A program made the position numbers and the translations under genes. The notes below the pieces were generated by a model. It was not told the DNA's origin. It saw only the letters and a program-made list of their open reading frames with translations, and did not search any database. A DNA stretch of 5,840 nt from Methanomicrobiales archaeon (GTDB taxonomy: Archaea; Halobacteriota; Methanomicrobia; Methanomicrobiales; JACTUA01): positions 1 through 5,840 of the forward strand of contig JAJRDC010000110.1 in the NCBI GenBank assembly GCA_028678635.1, given 5' to 3'. Each line of letters opens with the position of its first letter. Position 1 is the first letter of the stretch. Positions 1 through 5,840 of the stretch are shown in pieces.

Positions 1-227
1 CCGGGTGATTGGAAATGCGGAACATTCGGTTCCATACCGACAGGGAATGTTATCCTCATCAGGGGAAGGGACCGGGTGGGGGGGGAGCGCCCCTCCCGTT
101 TTCATGAGGGAAAGAACCACAAGATGGGAAGCTGTTGTTCCCCGGTTTCTCGCTCGGAAGAATGGTATCAAGGAAAGGCGGGAGAGGAGGAGGTGAGGGG
201 AAAGGAGGAAAGGTGTCGCGGGGCCGG
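1..227. other. Noncoding stretch with purine-rich tract
   Basis: I find no gene here. The open frames crossing it are short, low in complexity, lack a convincing ribosome binding site and resemble no protein I know. The stretch holds a G/C hairpin at 78-97. It also holds a 44-nt plus-strand tract at 170-213 in which only C179 and T194 are pyrimidines. Read on the minus strand, this is a pyrimidine-rich run starting about 15 nt past the stop codon of the 120-residue gene, so it lies in that gene's 3' untranslated region. Archaeal RNA polymerase can release at T-rich runs, but this tract is as rich in C as in T, so a terminator role is only a guess. Confidence 0.6.
54..97 (-). repeat. GC hairpin, possible copy of an intergenic repeat
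   Basis: On the plus strand eight G (78-85), an AGCG loop and CCCCTCCC (90-97) form an 8-bp stem with one G-T wobble, followed by GTTTT at 98-102. It could be the end of a plus-strand transcript entering from the left. Read on the minus strand (97 down to 54), the order is GGGAGGGG, short loop, C-run, CCGG, CCCT, CCC, GAGG. The same order of blocks occurs on the plus strand at 2688-2725, so the two may be diverged copies of one dispersed palindromic repeat. G/C runs align easily by chance, which keeps confidence low. Confidence 0.4.
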
Positions 228-590
228 TCAGTTGGTAACGCTTTCCTTCTTCTTCGCCGGAAGGTCCCCCCCGTAAAGGTGGTACATCATTCCCACCTTT
301 GCCGACATCATGCGCATCTGTGCTCTGTACTCGCGTGTGTACTTGCGCCCGTTTTCGGCCATGCGTTCAAGGTAGTTCTGGAACTTGGGGTACTCCTTGG
401 GACGCCGCTCCTGCAGCATCTTCAGGAAGAGGTTCTTGAACTCGCGGTCCGAGATCGCGGCGATGATGGAATACTGCTCCAGGGTCTCCTCAGGGAGGCG
501 CCTGAAGCGTTCCACCTCCTCCGCGATGTCATTGATCGCATACACGACTTCTGAAGCACTGACCCAGGGCTTGATTTTCACTTGGGACAT
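228..590 (-). CDS. Conserved-looking hypothetical protein, 120 residues, all-helical
   Basis: I do not recognise this protein. It starts at an ATG (588-590) and ends in TGA (228-230). It has no cysteine, signal peptide or membrane segment. It is rich in Glu, Arg, Lys and Met, with long stretches that read as amphipathic helices (about residues 11-35, 37-62 and 65-103). The tail (about 110-120) contains a KKK run and looks disordered. Aromatic and charged residues are spread as in a folded protein, and a well-placed TATA-like box (635-643) supports real expression. The ribosome binding site is weak: GTGA ends six bases before the ATG. The gene diverges from the methyltransferase and shares its A/T-rich promoter region. 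A small helical regulator or scaffold is possible, but nothing in the sequence assigns a function. Confidence 0.8.
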   Translation of the reverse strand: MSQVKIKPWVSASEVVYAINDIAEEVERFRRLPEETLEQYSIIAAISDREFKNLFLKMLQERRPKEYPKFQNYLERMAENGRKYTREYRAQMRMMSAKVGMMYHLYGGDLPAKKKESVTN

Positions 591-634
591 TGTTGGTCAC
601 TGTCCGTGTCTGCACATTACAATTTTCTATACAA

Positions 635-643
635 CTATATATG
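635..643 (-). promoter_or_regulatory. TATA box of the 120-residue gene
   Basis: The minus strand reads CATATATAG, with A/T-rich sequence just upstream (ATTAA). In archaea transcription starts about 25 bp downstream of the box centre, here near 613. That gives a leader of about 23 nt before the ATG at 590, a normal archaeal arrangement. Confidence 0.55.
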
Positions 644-651
644 TTAATCGA

Positions 652-701
652 TTTCAACCCTGCTAATAAAACTGTTGAAAATCTTCTAAAACTCTTATTA
701 G
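652..701. promoter_or_regulatory. Two interleaved inverted repeats in the divergent promoter
   Basis: TTTCAAC (652-658) is matched by GTTGAAA (674-680). CTAATAA (663-669) is matched by TTATTAG (695-701). Each is a perfect 7-bp arm pair, and the two pairs interleave. They lie between the TATA-like boxes of the two divergent genes, where a shared regulator could bind. In A/T-rich DNA such short pairs can arise by chance, so this is a candidate only. Confidence 0.25.
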
Positions 702-704
702 GCA

Positions 705-730
705 TTATATCAATGAACAGAGGCTATATG
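705..730 (+). promoter_or_regulatory. Candidate TATA boxes of the methyltransferase gene
   Basis: Two A/T elements could serve: TTATAT at 705-710 and CTATATG at 724-730. They predict starts near 733 and 752, giving leaders of about 60 and 42 nt to the ATG at 794. The second is followed directly by an imperfect 20-bp palindrome (730-749; GAGA and TCTC ends, eight of ten positions paired) that could be an operator. The sequence does not decide between the boxes. Confidence 0.35.
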
Positions 731-779
731 AGAGTAATTAATAATTCTCATTAACTTTCTCAGTTGGTTATTGATCTGT

Positions 780-785
780 GGGGTG
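780..785 (+). promoter_or_regulatory. Ribosome binding site deciding the methyltransferase start
   Basis: GGGGTG ends eight bases before the ATG at 794 and matches much of the archaeal consensus GGAGGTG. It supports the ATG over the in-frame TTG at 764, which would add ten residues and would place this site inside the coding region. Confidence 0.55.
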
Positions 786-793
786 TCAAGCGC

Positions 794-1402
794 ATGCCTG
801 ATGATGCCATACCGCGCACTTCCCTACGGGGCTGGCAGATGGGACACAGAAGGTTTCCTCCGGATGATCCCGAACGGCGGCGCTGGCAGGATCCCGGCCG
901 CGTGCTGGATGCTATCGGTGTCGCACCCGGCTGGACGTTTCTTGACGTGGGATGCGGCGAGGGGTATTTTGCCCTGCCTGCCGCCGGAAAGGTCGGACCC
1001 TCGGGCCGTGTCTGCGGGATCGATGCGGATGCGGAAGCGGTCAGCCGCCTTGGGGAGCATGCGAAGACGGCAGGACTGTCATGGGTGACCGCGCAGGCAG
1101 GGCCTGCAGAAGAAACGCTTCTCTGTTCCGGCTGCGGGGACGTGGTCTTCTTCGGGATCTGCCTGCACGATTTTGCTGATCCCGAACGGGTACTCAGGAA
1201 TGCCCGTAGGATGGTGCGTGATACGGGAATCCTGGCCGATCTGGACTGGCACGCCCGGGAGATGAGGATTGGCCCCCCGCTGGAGAAGCGGTTCTCCGCG
1301 GAGCACGCCATGGCAATGATCCGGGACGCCGGCTTCCACCGGCTGTCACTGCAGGACTGCGGCCCGTACCACTACCTGGTCCTGGCCCGTCCCGCGCCCT
1401 GA
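794..1402 (+). CDS. Class I SAM-dependent methyltransferase, 202 residues
   Basis: This is a Rossmann-fold methyltransferase that transfers a methyl group from S-adenosylmethionine; the substrate is unknown. Numbered from the ATG at 794, the SAM-binding glycine motif FLDVGCGEGYF is at 49-59. The acidic residue after strand 2, expected to hold the SAM ribose, is D77 in VCGIDADA. The motif IV region (GDVVFFGICLHDF, 115-127) is followed by a helix with DPERVLRNARRM and then a hydrophobic strand, as in UbiE-like and Methyltransf_25/11-like enzymes. The N-terminal part with DPERRRWQDPGRVL is typical of a group of small stand-alone prokaryotic methyltransferases. The length suits a single domain without a substrate-recognition extension. 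It diverges from the 120-residue gene and converges on msrB with a 15-nt gap. The family call is firm; the substrate cannot be read from sequence or context. Confidence 0.9.
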   Translation: MPDDAIPRTSLRGWQMGHRRFPPDDPERRRWQDPGRVLDAIGVAPGWTFLDVGCGEGYFALPAAGKVGPSGRVCGIDADAEAVSRLGEHAKTAGLSWVTAQAGPAEETLLCSGCGDVVFFGICLHDFADPERVLRNARRMVRDTGILADLDWHAREMRIGPPLEKRFSAEHAMAMIRDAGFHRLSLQDCGPYHYLVLARPAP

Positions 1403-1417
1403 GCGTGCCAGGTTTCA

Positions 1418-1897
1418 TCAGTCGCATGACCCGAGTTGATCCCGTGGTACGAAGAGAAGGGAAGCCGAGTTCATGCAGAACCGTGTTCCCGCGGGTGGCG
1501 GGCCATCGTCAAAGACATGCCCCAGGTGGGCATCGCACCGGGGACAGAGCACCTCGGTCCGTTCCATCCCGTAGCTCGTGTCGGTCCGGAGGGCGACGTT
1601 CGCCGGTGCGACAGGTGCGGTGAAGCTGGGCCATCCTGTGCCGGATTCGAACTTGGCCCGTGAATCGAAGAGGTCGGTCCCGCAGCAGATGCACCGGTAG
1701 ATGCCATCCCCGTGGAAATCATGGTACCGGCCGGTGAATGCCGGTTCCGTCCCCTGCCCGCGGGCCACCGCATAGGAGACCGGGGGAAGAAGCCGGCGCC
1801 ATTCCTCATCCGATCGCCGGATGCGCTCCACCACCTCCACCTTCCCGCGTGCGACCACAAAGATCGGTATCTTACCGGAACCGGTGTCTCCTGCCAT
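1418..1897 (-). CDS. msrB: Peptide-methionine (R)-S-oxide reductase MsrB
   Basis: MsrB reduces the R epimer of methionine sulfoxide in oxidised proteins, in the cytoplasm, usually drawing electrons from thioredoxin. The 159 residues hold a complete domain from SDEEWRRLL (29-37). The structural zinc site is formed by C69/C72 and C118/C121. ESGTGWPSF is at 84-92, and CDAHLGHVF leads to the catalytic motif RFCMNSASL with nucleophile C141. The usual resolving cysteine, found in many family members as SGCGWPSF, is replaced here by T87, so recycling must use another thiol (C71 or C158 are candidates) or direct reduction. An N-terminal extension of about 28 residues (IPIFVVARGKVEVVERI) precedes the domain. 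The ATG at 1897 is supported by GGTGA nine bases upstream. A palindromic dyad lies 26-50 nt upstream of the start. Confidence 0.95.
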   Translation of the reverse strand: MAGDTGSGKIPIFVVARGKVEVVERIRRSDEEWRRLLPPVSYAVARGQGTEPAFTGRYHDFHGDGIYRCICCGTDLFDSRAKFESGTGWPSFTAPVAPANVALRTDTSYGMERTEVLCPRCDAHLGHVFDDGPPPAGTRFCMNSASLLFVPRDQLGSCD

Positions 1898-1906
1898 GAA
1901 ACCTCT

Positions 1907-1911
1907 TCACC
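1907..1911 (-). promoter_or_regulatory. Ribosome binding site of msrB
   Basis: GGTGA on the minus strand ends nine bases before the ATG at 1897 and pairs with the archaeal 16S rRNA tail. It favours this start. The nearby ATG at 1915-1917 is in another frame and would not give MsrB. Confidence 0.5.
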
Positions 1912-1922
1912 TGCCATGGGAT

Positions 1923-1963
1923 CTGCCCTTTCATGTGATAAGGGCAGGGATTCCTTTCAGGAA
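1923..1963. promoter_or_regulatory. Two adjacent dyads upstream of msrB
   Basis: CTGCCCTT (1923-1930) and AAGGGCAG (1940-1947) form perfect 8-bp arms around a 9-nt centre. A second dyad, TTCCT-ttc-AGGAA, follows at 1951-1963. On the minus strand the centre of the first reads CTTATCAC, the best though poor TATA-like match upstream of msrB, so a protein bound here could block that promoter. Alternatively the first dyad is a hairpin in the 3' end of the small membrane gene's mRNA (stop at 1980) or in the msrB leader. Confidence 0.4.
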
Positions 1964-1979
1964 CTGAGGATCAAATCCG

Positions 1980-2153
1980 CTACCGGAAGCGGAGTATCAG
2001 GATGAGGATGTTCATGCCGACGACGGCAAGGACCACCCAGATCGAGACCCAGAACCAGCCGCCCATGGCCAGGAGAAACGTTGCCCAGAGGAGCCCGACC
2101 AGGCAGATCAGGTAAAACATGAGCCAGTTCCTGATACGGGAGCCCGATCCCAT
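1980..2153 (-). CDS. Small two-helix membrane protein, 57 residues
   Basis: This short frame runs from ATG (2151-2153) to TAG (1980-1982). It starts MGSGSRIRNW and ends LILILRFR. Two hydrophobic segments fit membrane helices: about residues 10-30 (LMFYLICLVGLLWATFLLAM) and 33-54, joined by a tight GG turn. Basic residues at both ends (R6, R8; R55, R57) suggest both termini face the cytoplasm. A strong TATA-like box at 2175-2183 lies about 26 bp upstream of the ATG and there is no ribosome binding site, which fits a leaderless mRNA. The protein belongs to no family I can name. Its function is unknown; small hairpin membrane proteins often modify larger membrane complexes, but nothing here shows a partner. 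It lies between msrB and the HEAT-repeat gene. Confidence 0.75.
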   Translation of the reverse strand: MGSGSRIRNWLMFYLICLVGLLWATFLLAMGGWFWVSIWVVLAVVGMNILILILRFR

Positions 2154-2174
2154 CAAAAAAGGTGGTACGCTGCC

Positions 2175-2183
2175 ATATTTAAG
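2175..2183 (-). promoter_or_regulatory. TATA box of the small membrane protein gene
   Basis: The minus strand reads CTTAAATAT, a good archaeal TATA box. Transcription starting about 26 bp downstream would begin at or next to the A of the ATG at 2153, predicting a leaderless transcript. The bases just before the ATG are a T-run with no Shine-Dalgarno sequence, consistent with this. Confidence 0.6.
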
Positions 2184-2215
2184 GGTACGTCATACGCCTC
2201 TTTTCCGGACCGGCT

Positions 2216-2237
2216 GGGGATCGGGAATCCGATCCCC
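2216..2237 (-). terminator. Hairpin just after the HEAT-repeat gene
   Basis: GGGGATCGG (2216-2224) and CCGATCCCC (2229-2237) form a perfect 9-bp stem with a 4-nt loop, beginning five bases past the HEAT gene stop codon. No T-run follows on the minus strand, so it may stabilise or define the mRNA 3' end rather than act as a classical terminator. Confidence 0.45.
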
Positions 2238-2242
2238 CCTTC

Positions 2243-2557
2243 TCAACCGCCTCCCCTCCGGAGACGGTCCAGTGATTCGCGGATCATCTCCTGGACGCTG
2301 TCCACCGGGTCCTGCATGTGGTGCTCGAGCGTACGGTACGCCCTCATGTCGCCGATGCCGCCCAGTGCCCAGGCGGCCTTGTACCGTACCCTCCAGTCCG
2401 GGTCGTCCAGGGCCCGGACAAGCCCCTCCACTGCCGCTGGATCGCGAAGGCGTCCCAGGGCTTCCGCCGCCCGGTACCGGCGCATGGGATCGGGATCTGC
2501 AAGGCCGGTAAGGTACTTGGCGAGAAGATCCGGCCGGCCAGGCTCGCCTTCAGGCAT
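2243..2557 (-). CDS. Short HEAT-repeat protein, 104 residues
   Basis: The protein is built almost wholly of PBS-lyase-type HEAT repeats, pairs of antiparallel helices that form protein-binding surfaces. Two clear units are seen: about residues 15-43 (DPDPMRRYRAAEALGRLRD) and 44-73 (DDPDWRVRYKAAWALGGIGD). Each has the pattern Asp-Pro, basic/aromatic residues, then AAxALGxxxD. A third, weaker unit spans about 74-101 (DPVDSVQEMIRESLDRL). With about three units and no catalytic domain it is probably an adaptor; the partner is unknown. The ATG at 2557 is the only usable start: upstream in frame there is no ATG, GTG or TTG before a stop near 2623. Its ribosome binding site is weak. It lies downstream of dnaJ on the same strand, but 380 nt of noncoding DNA argues against a shared operon. 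Confidence 0.88.
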   Translation of the reverse strand: MPEGEPGRPDLLAKYLTGLADPDPMRRYRAAEALGRLRDPAAVEGLVRALDDPDWRVRYKAAWALGGIGDMRAYRTLEHHMQDPVDSVQEMIRESLDRLRRGGG

Positions 2558-2686
2558 GCTGAGCCCGTCGGCACCCTGGGAGATGAAGATGATCCCAGGT
2601 GCCGCCCTGGCAGGGGGGAAGTCTCACCCGGGAACACACAGAAGTACGTTATTTTCAGAACAAATGGCAGATTCATCTCTTCTCAG

Positions 2687-2725
2687 CGGGAGGGGGAACC
2701 CCCTCCCGGACCCTCTCCCAAGAGG
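2687..2725 (+). repeat. GC palindrome, possible intergenic repeat copy
   Basis: CGGGAGGGGG (2687-2696) and CCCCCTCCCG (2699-2708) are perfect 10-bp arms around AA, followed by GACCCTCTCCCAAGAGG (2709-2725). The block order matches the minus strand at 97-54, suggesting two diverged copies of a REP-like element in opposite orientation. No T-run follows on either strand, so a terminator role is not obvious. Confidence 0.45.
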
Positions 2726-2802
2726 ATAGTCGATCCAAGCCCGATCCATTCAGATGTATCTTCACGGGGGACCAACCGACAGGGGGGGGGCGCCCACGCG
2801 GC

Positions 2803-2826
2803 GGGGGGGACCTTAAGGTCCCCCCC
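2803..2826. repeat. 24-bp perfect palindrome
   Basis: Seven G and ACC (2803-2812) pair with GGT and seven C (2817-2826) around TTAA; the core reads ACCTTAAGGT. As RNA it gives a 10-bp stem with a 4-nt loop. It lies about 110 nt past the dnaJ stop in the direction of transcription, so it could protect or end the dnaKJ message. It could equally be a protein-binding site or part of a dispersed repeat. Confidence 0.5.
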
Positions 2827-2912
2827 CTGGAGCGTCTCACCAGTCGTTCTCAGATATCGCGAACAAACAGGGGGGATGGGATGGACGAAACAGCCACGGA
2901 CGGAGCGACCGG

Positions 2913-2926
2913 AAAAATGAATGAAT
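2913..2926 (-). terminator. Candidate T-rich terminator after dnaJ
   Basis: The minus strand reads ATTCATTCATTTTT, starting 11 nt past the dnaJ stop codon. Archaeal RNA polymerase terminates at T-rich runs without needing a hairpin, so this is a plausible end for the dnaK-dnaJ transcript, with the palindrome at 2803-2826 as a possible back-up. Confidence 0.4.
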
Positions 2927-2937
2927 GTGCCGCATCC

Positions 2938-4106
2938 TCAGGCGCGGTCCTTCTTTTTCTTCTTCTTCCCCATGAAGTCAAAGAAACCACCGCCTTCCGG
3001 AGCCTTCTTTCCCTCCAGTTCCAGCAGCCGGTGGTAGAGTTCCCGCTCGTCGTCGGTCAGGTGCTTGGGGACCGCAATCTTCACCCTGACCCGGAGGTCT
3101 CCGAGGTGACCTTTCCTCTTCACCCCCTCGCCCTGCACCCGGACCACGGCATTCTGCTGGATCCCGGACGGGATGTGGACCTCGATCTTCCGGTGGTCGA
3201 TGGTCTCCACCTCGGCCGCCGACCCGATGGCCGCCTGGGCCGGCGAGATGTGGACCGCGGTCTCCAGATCGTCGCCGTCACGGGTGAACCGGTCGTGCGG
3301 GAGCACCGCCACCTCGATGAAGAGGTCGCCGCTGGGGGCCCCGTATTCCCCTGCCTCGCCGTACCCTTCCATCCGGAGGCGCATCCCGGTCTCGATCCCT
3401 GCCGGGATGTGGACCTTCACCTTCCGCTGTGCACGGGTGTGACCACTGCCGCGGCAGGAGGGGCACCGTTTCTCGGGAGTCCGGCCCCGCCCGCCGCACT
3501 CCGGGCAGGTGGTCATCCGGACGAACTGGCCGAAGGTGGTGGCCGTCATCTGCCGGAGCTGGCCGGAACCTCCGCACCGGGTGCAGTTCACCACCTTTCC
3601 CGTCTCGCTGCCGCTCCCCTTGCAGGCAGGGCAGGGCTCGGTGTGGGAGACCTCGATCTCCCGGTCCGTCCCGGCCACCGCGTCCTCAAGGGGTACCTGG
3701 ATCCGCATGAGGAGGTCGCTCCCGGTCCGGGGACCCTGGCTGGTGCGCTGGAACCCGCCGAAGGACCCACCTCCGAAGAACGTGTCAAAGATGTCCCCAA
3801 ATCCAGAGAAGTCTGCCTGGAACCCGCCGTAGGGCCCCCCGCCAAATCCGCCGCCCGTGTAGGATCCCCGCGAGGCGCTGGTATAGGTGTCGTGGCCCAT
3901 CCGGTCGTACTGGGTCTTCCGGTCCGGGTCCGAGAGCACGCTGTATGCCTGGTTGATCTCCTTGAACCGCTCCTCTGCCCCCGGCTCCTTGCAGACGTCC
4001 GGGTGATACTTCCGGGCCAGCGAGCGGTAGGCCTTCCGGATCTCCTTTTCGCCCGCATTCCTGGAGACACCCAGGACCTGGTAGTAATCGGCCGGGGCCA
4101 TCCGGC

Positions 4107-4110
<4 letters not shown>
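2938..4110 (-). CDS. dnaJ: Chaperone DnaJ (Hsp40), type I
   Basis: DnaJ delivers unfolded proteins to DnaK and stimulates its ATPase in the cytoplasm. All parts of a full-length type I Hsp40 are present in 390 residues. The J domain spans about 8-71 with HPD at 36-38, followed by a Gly/Phe-rich linker (about 82-120). A zinc-binding region holds four CxxCxGxG motifs (C160/C163, C176/C179, C202/C205, C216/C219). The two C-terminal substrate-binding domains follow (about 225-350). The tail ends in a run of six lysines (382-387), an unusual basic end. The GTG start (4108-4110) overlaps the dnaK stop in GTGA, which suggests translational coupling. An ATG three codons in (4099-4101) would give 387 residues and a 5-nt gap; the sequence does not settle which is used. 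Confidence 0.97.

Positions 4111-5840
<1,730 letters not shown>

Larger units (their letters stand above)
2558..2937. other. Noncoding stretch with G-tracts and GC palindromes
   Basis: No gene is supported in this 380-nt gap. It contains two near-perfect GC palindromes (2687-2708 and 2803-2826), G-runs of nine (2782-2790), seven (2803-2809) and six (2870-2875), and a T-rich run on the minus strand just after dnaJ. The upstream region of the HEAT gene must also lie here, but I see no strong TATA box; GAAAATAAC on the minus strand near 2650 is the best weak match. Long plus-strand frames that cross it are antisense shadows. Confidence 0.6.

Noticed and set aside
19..51. Alternative hairpins GGAAC/GTTCC (19-33) and AACATTC/GAATGTT (21-51), considered as a riboswitch-like switch
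   Set aside because: The arms are only 5 and 7 bp, there is no conserved core known to me and no plus-strand gene follows.
764..793. TTG at 764 as the methyltransferase start
   Set aside because: The ATG at 794 has GGGGTG at good spacing; the ten extra residues have no ribosome binding site and do not look like part of the fold.
760..1311. 183-codon minus-strand frame opposite the methyltransferase
   Set aside because: It is Ser/Arg/Pro-rich with no domain, while the plus strand carries an intact SAM-binding motif.
1640..1660. GGATTCGAAC, resembling a tRNA T-arm
   Set aside because: It lies inside msrB, encoding part of KFESGTG on the opposite strand, and no acceptor or anticodon arm can be formed around it.
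2318..2920. 200-codon plus-strand open frame across the HEAT gene and the following gap
   Set aside because: Its first half is antisense to the HEAT repeats and its second half reads through G/C palindromes; the composition is not protein-like.

Overview
The window looks like a GC-rich piece of an archaeal chromosome, most likely a methanogen of the Methanomicrobiales type. The archaeal reading rests on A/T-rich TATA-like boxes placed for archaeal promoters (635-643 minus, 2175-2183 minus), a small gene whose TATA box is so close that its mRNA should be leaderless, GGTGA/GGGGTG-type ribosome binding sites, and a DnaK without the N-domain insertion of Gram-negative DnaK. The genus is inference; no rRNA or methanogenesis gene is present to confirm it.

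Layout, left to right. 1-227 has no convincing gene; it holds a G/C hairpin (78-97) and a 44-nt purine-rich tract. 228-590 (minus) encodes a 120-residue, probably helical protein that I do not recognise. An A/T-rich divergent promoter region (591-793) separates it from a class I SAM-dependent methyltransferase (794-1402, plus). That gene runs tail-to-tail, with a 15-nt gap, into msrB (1418-1897, minus), a peptide-methionine (R)-S-oxide reductase. Upstream of msrB are two dyads (1923-1963), then an unlisted 57-residue two-helix membrane protein (1980-2153, minus), a hairpin (2216-2237) and a short HEAT-repeat protein (2243-2557, minus). A 380-nt noncoding stretch (2558-2937) carries G-tracts and two near-perfect GC palindromes. 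The right end is the chaperone operon dnaK-dnaJ on the minus strand: dnaK (4107-5840) enters from beyond the window, lacks its first ~32 codons here, and overlaps dnaJ (2938-4110) by four bases.

Functionally, DnaK and DnaJ form the Hsp70 refolding machine, and a grpE gene would be expected just beyond the right edge. MsrB repairs oxidised methionine, so the locus has a protein-quality-control flavour. The intervening genes have their own candidate promoters and hairpins, so one co-regulated unit is not shown.

I see no clear mobile element, CRISPR array, RNA gene or obvious new multi-gene system. The items most worth following are the unrecognised 120-residue protein, the small membrane gene, the dyads before msrB, the interleaved inverted repeats of the divergent promoter, and two intergenic elements (54-97 and 2688-2725) that resemble copies of one palindromic repeat.
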